Below, one piece after another: positions 60,972 through 64,000 of a DNA stretch of 64,000 nt; position 1 is the first letter of the stretch, and each line of letters begins with the position of its first letter. The DNA comes from Streptomyces sp. WZ-12. GTDB taxonomy: Bacteria; Actinomycetota; Actinomycetes; Streptomycetales; Streptomycetaceae. The notes below the pieces were generated by a model. It was not told where the DNA came from. It worked only from the letters and a program-made list of their open reading frames with translations, and ran no database searches. Position numbers and translations under genes: made by a program. Location of the stretch: positions 1,488,001 through 1,552,000 of the forward strand of contig NZ_CP118574.1 of the NCBI RefSeq assembly GCF_028898845.1. The letters are read 5' to 3'.

Positions 60972-62303
60972 ATGGCGGCGGCCCGACCCTCGTGGGCAGG
61001 ACGCAACTTCGTCCTGCTGAGCGCCGCCACCGTGATCGCCGGCCTCGGCAACAGCGGCGCGATGATCGCCACCTCGTTCGCGGTCCTCGACGCGGGCGGC
61101 TCCGCGGCCGACGTCGGGCTGGTCGCCGCCGCCCGCACGGTCCCGCTCATCCTGTTCCTGCTGATCGGGGGTGCGGTCGCCGACCGGCTCCCCCGACACC
61201 ACGTGATGGTCGCGGCGAACTGCGTCAACTTCGTCTCCCAGGGCGCGTTCGCGCTGGTCATCCTCTCGGGGACGGCACGCCTGTGGGAGATGGTGCTGCT
61301 GGCCGCACTCGGCGGCACCGGGCAGGCGTTCTTCGCGCCGGCCTCCGAGGGCATGGTGCTCGCCAGCGTCTCCGGTGCACAGGCCGGCCGCGCCTTCGCG
61401 GTGTTCCGGATCGGCGTGAACGGCGCGACCATCGGCGGTTCCGCGCTCGGCGGCGCCCTGGTCGCCACCGTCGGCCCGGGGTGGGTACTGGCGGTGGACT
61501 CCGCCGCCTTCGCCGTCGCCGGGGCGTTGCGCGCGTTCCTCGACGTCAGCGGCGTCCCGAAGCGGGCCGCGAGCGGCGGAATCCTCGACGACCTGCGGGA
61601 CGGCTGGCGGGAGGTCGTCTCCCGGCCGTGGCTCTGGGCGATCGTGGTGCAGTTCTCCGTCGTCAACGCCATGATGATCACGGTTCAGTCCGTCTACGGG
61701 CCGCTGGTCGCCAAGGAACGCCTGGGCGGCGCCGGCCCCTGGGGCCTGGCACTGGCCGCGTTCGGCGCGGGCACCGCCGCCGGCGCCCTCCTGATGACGC
61801 GCCTCACACCGCGCCGCATCCTCCTGACCGGCACGCTCGGCGTCTTCCCGGTCGCCCTACCAGCCGCCGCGCTCGCCATCCCGGTGCCGGCCGGCTGGCT
61901 CCCCCCGATCATGTTCTGCACCGGGATCTCGATCGAGGTCTTCGCGGTGACCTGGATGGTGGCCCTCCATCAGGAGATCCCCGAGGAGAAGTTCTCCCGC
62001 GTCTCCTCGTACGACTGGCTCGGCTCCCTGGCGATGGTCCCCGTCGCCACCTCCCTGGCCGGCCCGACCCAGGACCTGATCGGCCGCCCCGCCGCCCTGT
62101 GGTCCTGCGCCGCCCTGATCGTCCTCCTCACGGCCGCCGTCCTCTTCATCCCCGACGTCCGCCATCTCACCCGCCGCCCGACCACCACCCCCGAAGCCCC
62201 CGCCCCTCCCAACTCCCCACCCCGGCCCGAAAACCCCCAACACCGCACGAGCAACGCCCCCGCACAAGACCCGGGAACGCACCAACACAACGCGGGGAAC
62301 TAA
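60972..62303 (+). CDS. MFS transporter
   Basis: About 443 residues from the ATG at 60972; the open frame begins 270 nt earlier but that part is Pro/Thr-rich and lacks a site. About 12 membrane helices with the motif A-like D-R-L-P-R-H-H-V-M-V (about 75-84), N-F-V-L-L-S-A-A-T-V-I at helix 1 and G-L-A-L-A-A-F-G-A-G-T-A-A-G-A-L-L in the second half. It resembles the MFS branch that includes macrolide and enterobactin exporters (MFS_3). The C-terminal 40 residues are a Pro/Thr/Asn-rich hydrophilic tail. Confidence 0.9.
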   Translation: MAAARPSWAGRNFVLLSAATVIAGLGNSGAMIATSFAVLDAGGSAADVGLVAAARTVPLILFLLIGGAVADRLPRHHVMVAANCVNFVSQGAFALVILSGTARLWEMVLLAALGGTGQAFFAPASEGMVLASVSGAQAGRAFAVFRIGVNGATIGGSALGGALVATVGPGWVLAVDSAAFAVAGALRAFLDVSGVPKRAASGGILDDLRDGWREVVSRPWLWAIVVQFSVVNAMMITVQSVYGPLVAKERLGGAGPWGLALAAFGAGTAAGALLMTRLTPRRILLTGTLGVFPVALPAAALAIPVPAGWLPPIMFCTGISIEVFAVTWMVALHQEIPEEKFSRVSSYDWLGSLAMVPVATSLAGPTQDLIGRPAALWSCAALIVLLTAAVLFIPDVRHLTRRPTTTPEAPAPPNSPPRPENPQHRTSNAPAQDPGTHQHNAGN

Positions 62304-62711
62304 TCACTCTCCGTAATCGTTGCCGAGAAAGAGGAAGGGAGGCAAGGGGAGGCGCCACGGAGGCAAGACCGCGGAGGTGAATCGAGAGGCGAAACCCGAG
62401 AGCCGGAAACTGGGAACCGAGACCGAGACCGAGAGTCGAAACCGGAGGTCGATCGGTCAATCCCGGAGAGACAAGACCGGAGGAGAGACAAGGCCGGGAC
62501 AAGCAAGCAACCGCGCCCCCATGCCCGGTGCGGCCCGACCCAAGCCCCGCGCCCAGGCCGCGCCAACTACCCGTCGGCACCCAGGCCCGGCTCAGCCACG
62601 GCACGCCGGGGAGCGCGACGGGAGCTCCGCAGTCAGCACAGAGAGCACCGGGGGCGGTGGCCGATGCCTTGCATCCGCCAAGCGGTCGTCGCTCCGCCAA
62701 CTGCCAACCAC
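62304..62711. other. Purine-rich, low-complexity intergenic stretch
   Basis: About 410 bp. From roughly 62330 to 62490 the plus strand is strongly A/G-biased, built on degenerate GAGACCGAGA/GAAACCGGAG words. No convincing gene or terminator is seen between the convergent MFS and spermidine synthase-like genes. Confidence 0.6.
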
Positions 62712-63725
62712 TCAGCCGACGCTGAACGTGCCCTCCGGCGGTACCGGGGACGGCAGCGCTTCGGCATCAGGCACCGTGCGGGCGCCGGCGATCAAGCGCC
62801 GCAGCGCCGCCCCGTGCTCAACCCGCGCGGGAAAGGCATCGGCCGCCGCCCGTCGAGCCAACCCCGCGACGGGCAACTCGGCCTGGGAGGCGAGCAGTAC
62901 GGCGTTGCCGAAGCGACGGCCGCGCAGCACCGACGGCTCGGCGATCAGTGCGAGGTGCGCGAACGCCGCCGCGAAGTTGGCGAGTTGGCGACGCAGGAAG
63001 TCGAACGGCGCACTGTCCGCGAGGTTCGCGGCGTAGCAACCGTGGGGGCGCAAGGCGCGGGCGGCGACCTTCGCATACTCGACGGAGGTCAACTGGGCGG
63101 GCACGCGTGAACCGCTGAAGACGTCCGCGACGATCACGTCGACGCCGCCCTCCGGCGCCGCCTCCAGCGCCTCCCGGGCGTCCTTAGCGTGCAGTTGGAT
63201 CCCGGAGTCGTCCGGCAGCGGAAGGTGCTCCGCCACCAGGGCGAGCAGGCCGCGGTCCGCGTCGACCACGTCCTGACGGGAGTGCGGGCGGGTCACGGCG
63301 AGGTAGCGGGGCAGGGTCAGCGCGCCGCCACCCAGGTGCAGCACGTCCAGCGGCTCACCCGGAGGCGCGGCCTCGTCCAGGACGTGCGCGAGCCTGCGGA
63401 CGTACTCGAACTCCAGGTGGGTGGGTGCGTCGAGGTCCACGTACGACTGCGGTGCGCCGTCCACCGTGAGCAGCCAAGCGCGGGGGCGGTCGACGTCGGG
63501 GAGGAGTTTGGCGGTGCCGTGGTCGACGGTGCGGATGACGGGGATCGGATCCTCGACGGTGTTCGGGTCCTCGACGGGGATCGGATCCTCGGCTGACGCG
63601 GTCGTGGGGGGCGAGACGGTCGAGGATGTCGAGGCGGCCTCCGCCCCCGGGGCGGCCCGGTGCGCTGCCGGGATGTCGGACTCCTGGACATCGGGCGCGT
63701 CAGCGGCCGTTGGTTCGTTGTGCAC
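62712..63725 (-). CDS. Spermidine synthase-like methyltransferase-fold protein
   Basis: 337 residues from a GTG at 63725. The first 75 residues are a low-complexity linker that includes three hexapeptides E-D-P-I-P-V / E-D-P-N-T-V / E-D-P-I-P-V. The core (about 85-320) is a SAM-type Rossmann fold of the spermidine synthase family: Q-S-Y-V-D-L, L-E-F-E-Y-V-R-R-L, D-V-L-H-L-G-G-G-A-L-T-L-P-R-Y, V-V-D-A-D-R-G-L, V-D-V-I-V-A-D-V-F-S-G-S. The Asp-Asp/Glu polyamine ligands are not all evident, so true polyamine synthesis is uncertain. Common in Streptomyces as a stand-alone gene. Confidence 0.85.
   Translation of the reverse strand: MHNEPTAADAPDVQESDIPAAHRAAPGAEAASTSSTVSPPTTASAEDPIPVEDPNTVEDPIPVIRTVDHGTAKLLPDVDRPRAWLLTVDGAPQSYVDLDAPTHLEFEYVRRLAHVLDEAAPPGEPLDVLHLGGGALTLPRYLAVTRPHSRQDVVDADRGLLALVAEHLPLPDDSGIQLHAKDAREALEAAPEGGVDVIVADVFSGSRVPAQLTSVEYAKVAARALRPHGCYAANLADSAPFDFLRRQLANFAAAFAHLALIAEPSVLRGRRFGNAVLLASQAELPVAGLARRAAADAFPARVEHGAALRRLIAGARTVPDAEALPSPVPPEGTFSVG
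63537..63590. repeat. Three 18-bp in-frame repeats in the spermidine synthase-like gene
   Basis: Units at 63537-63554, 63555-63572 and 63573-63590. Units 1 and 3 are identical (GACGGGGATCGGATCCTC); unit 2 differs at a few bases. They encode the E-D-P-I-P-V-type hexapeptides and keep the frame. Confidence 0.9.
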
Positions 63726-63803
63726 CCTGCCATTGTGACGGGCGGGTGGGACCGGACGGCCGGGGCACCTGAGCACGGTCGAAGCAGGTGGGTGGCTGGG
63801 TGG

Positions 63804-63833
63804 GTGGAGTGGGATGACGTGGAGTGGGATGGC
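63804..63833. repeat. Tandem 15-bp repeat in G-rich DNA
   Basis: Two copies of GTGGAGTGGGATGRC, at 63804-63818 and 63819-63833, differing at one base. They lie in a G-rich stretch (63740-63880) upstream of the spermidine synthase-like gene, with many GGG and GGTGGG words. Confidence 0.85.
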
Positions 63834-63939
63834 GTGAGTCGGCCGAGGCAGGTGGGGACAGCGAGGTGGGAGGCAACGGGGAGGAAAGGAGGCGCAGTAG
63901 AACGCGGGCGGCACCAGAGGGAGCCGTGGATCAGAGCAC

Positions 63940-63963
63940 TGGAGGGAGTCGTGGAGGGAGTCG
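63940..63963. repeat. Tandem 12-bp repeat near the right edge
   Basis: Two perfect copies of TGGAGGGAGTCG (63940-63951, 63952-63963), flanked on both sides by GGATCAGAG (from 63928 and 63966). No gene is seen from 63726 to the window end (275 bp). Confidence 0.85.
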
Positions 63964-64000
63964 CGGATCAGAGGAGGTCAGGGGCCAGGATGGGGCGCAG

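Overview
The window is high-GC actinobacterial DNA, most likely from Streptomyces or a very close relative. The supporting signs are strong third-position G/C bias with long open antisense shadows, frequent GTG and TTG starts, a conservon (histidine kinase-like, roadblock, DUF742, GTPase, P450), an ECF41 sigma factor, a short-sensor XRE/MFS pair, and several genes with a -10-like hexamer only 6-8 nt before the start codon. No rRNA, tRNA or CRISPR array was seen. All family calls come from reading motifs by eye; no database search was run.

Layout. Positions 1-7.9 kb form an accessory, partly decayed segment. It holds the start of a wax-ester synthase/diacylglycerol acyltransferase (WS/DGAT) gene leaving the left edge, a cytochrome P450, about 1.1 kb of broken coding remnants, an MMPL-type exporter, a small exported protein, and an IS6-family element whose transposase lacks its first catalytic Asp. 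The segment ends at a mug-like DNA glycosylase that has lost its usual N-terminus, so it looks like an insertion or rearrangement joined to ordinary chromosome. From 7.9 to 30 kb come regulators (ROK, GntR/UTRA, ECF41, Lrp, XRE-cupin, a fused double Lrp), an Asp/Glu racemase, a truncated PhoD-type phosphatase, an ACT-GNAT protein, a DUF885 peptidase, SbcCD, a methyltransferase, a BCCT transporter, an FMN hydroxyacid oxidase and an alpha/beta hydrolase.

From 30.9 to 37.9 kb is a compact stress/dormancy-like module: two universal stress proteins, a DUF1876 protein, a nicotinate phosphoribosyltransferase, a beta-phosphoglucomutase-like HAD enzyme and a GH65 phosphorylase. The same family set is found in the mycobacterial DosR regulon. 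From 38 to 47.8 kb are housekeeping and accessory genes: an APC permease, YigZ, a T7SS-associated-type protein, an RmlD-like reductase, an MFS exporter with a divergent XRE regulator, a CoA-binding protein, GNAT, YbaK and two left-handed beta-helix proteins.

From 47.9 to 54.0 kb, on the minus strand, is a conservon (cvnA-B-C-D-E, translationally coupled) followed by a second P450 and an enoyl-CoA hydratase-like enzyme. Its CvnE P450 lacks the K-helix ExxR motif, a CYP157-like trait. An intact IS5-type insertion sequence (54,410-55,311) sits upstream of cvnA. The right end carries a secreted esterase lipoprotein, a STAND-type ATPase without a visible DNA-binding domain, a DedA protein, a hot-dog thioesterase, an MFS transporter and a spermidine-synthase-like protein, then G-rich simple repeats up to the window end.
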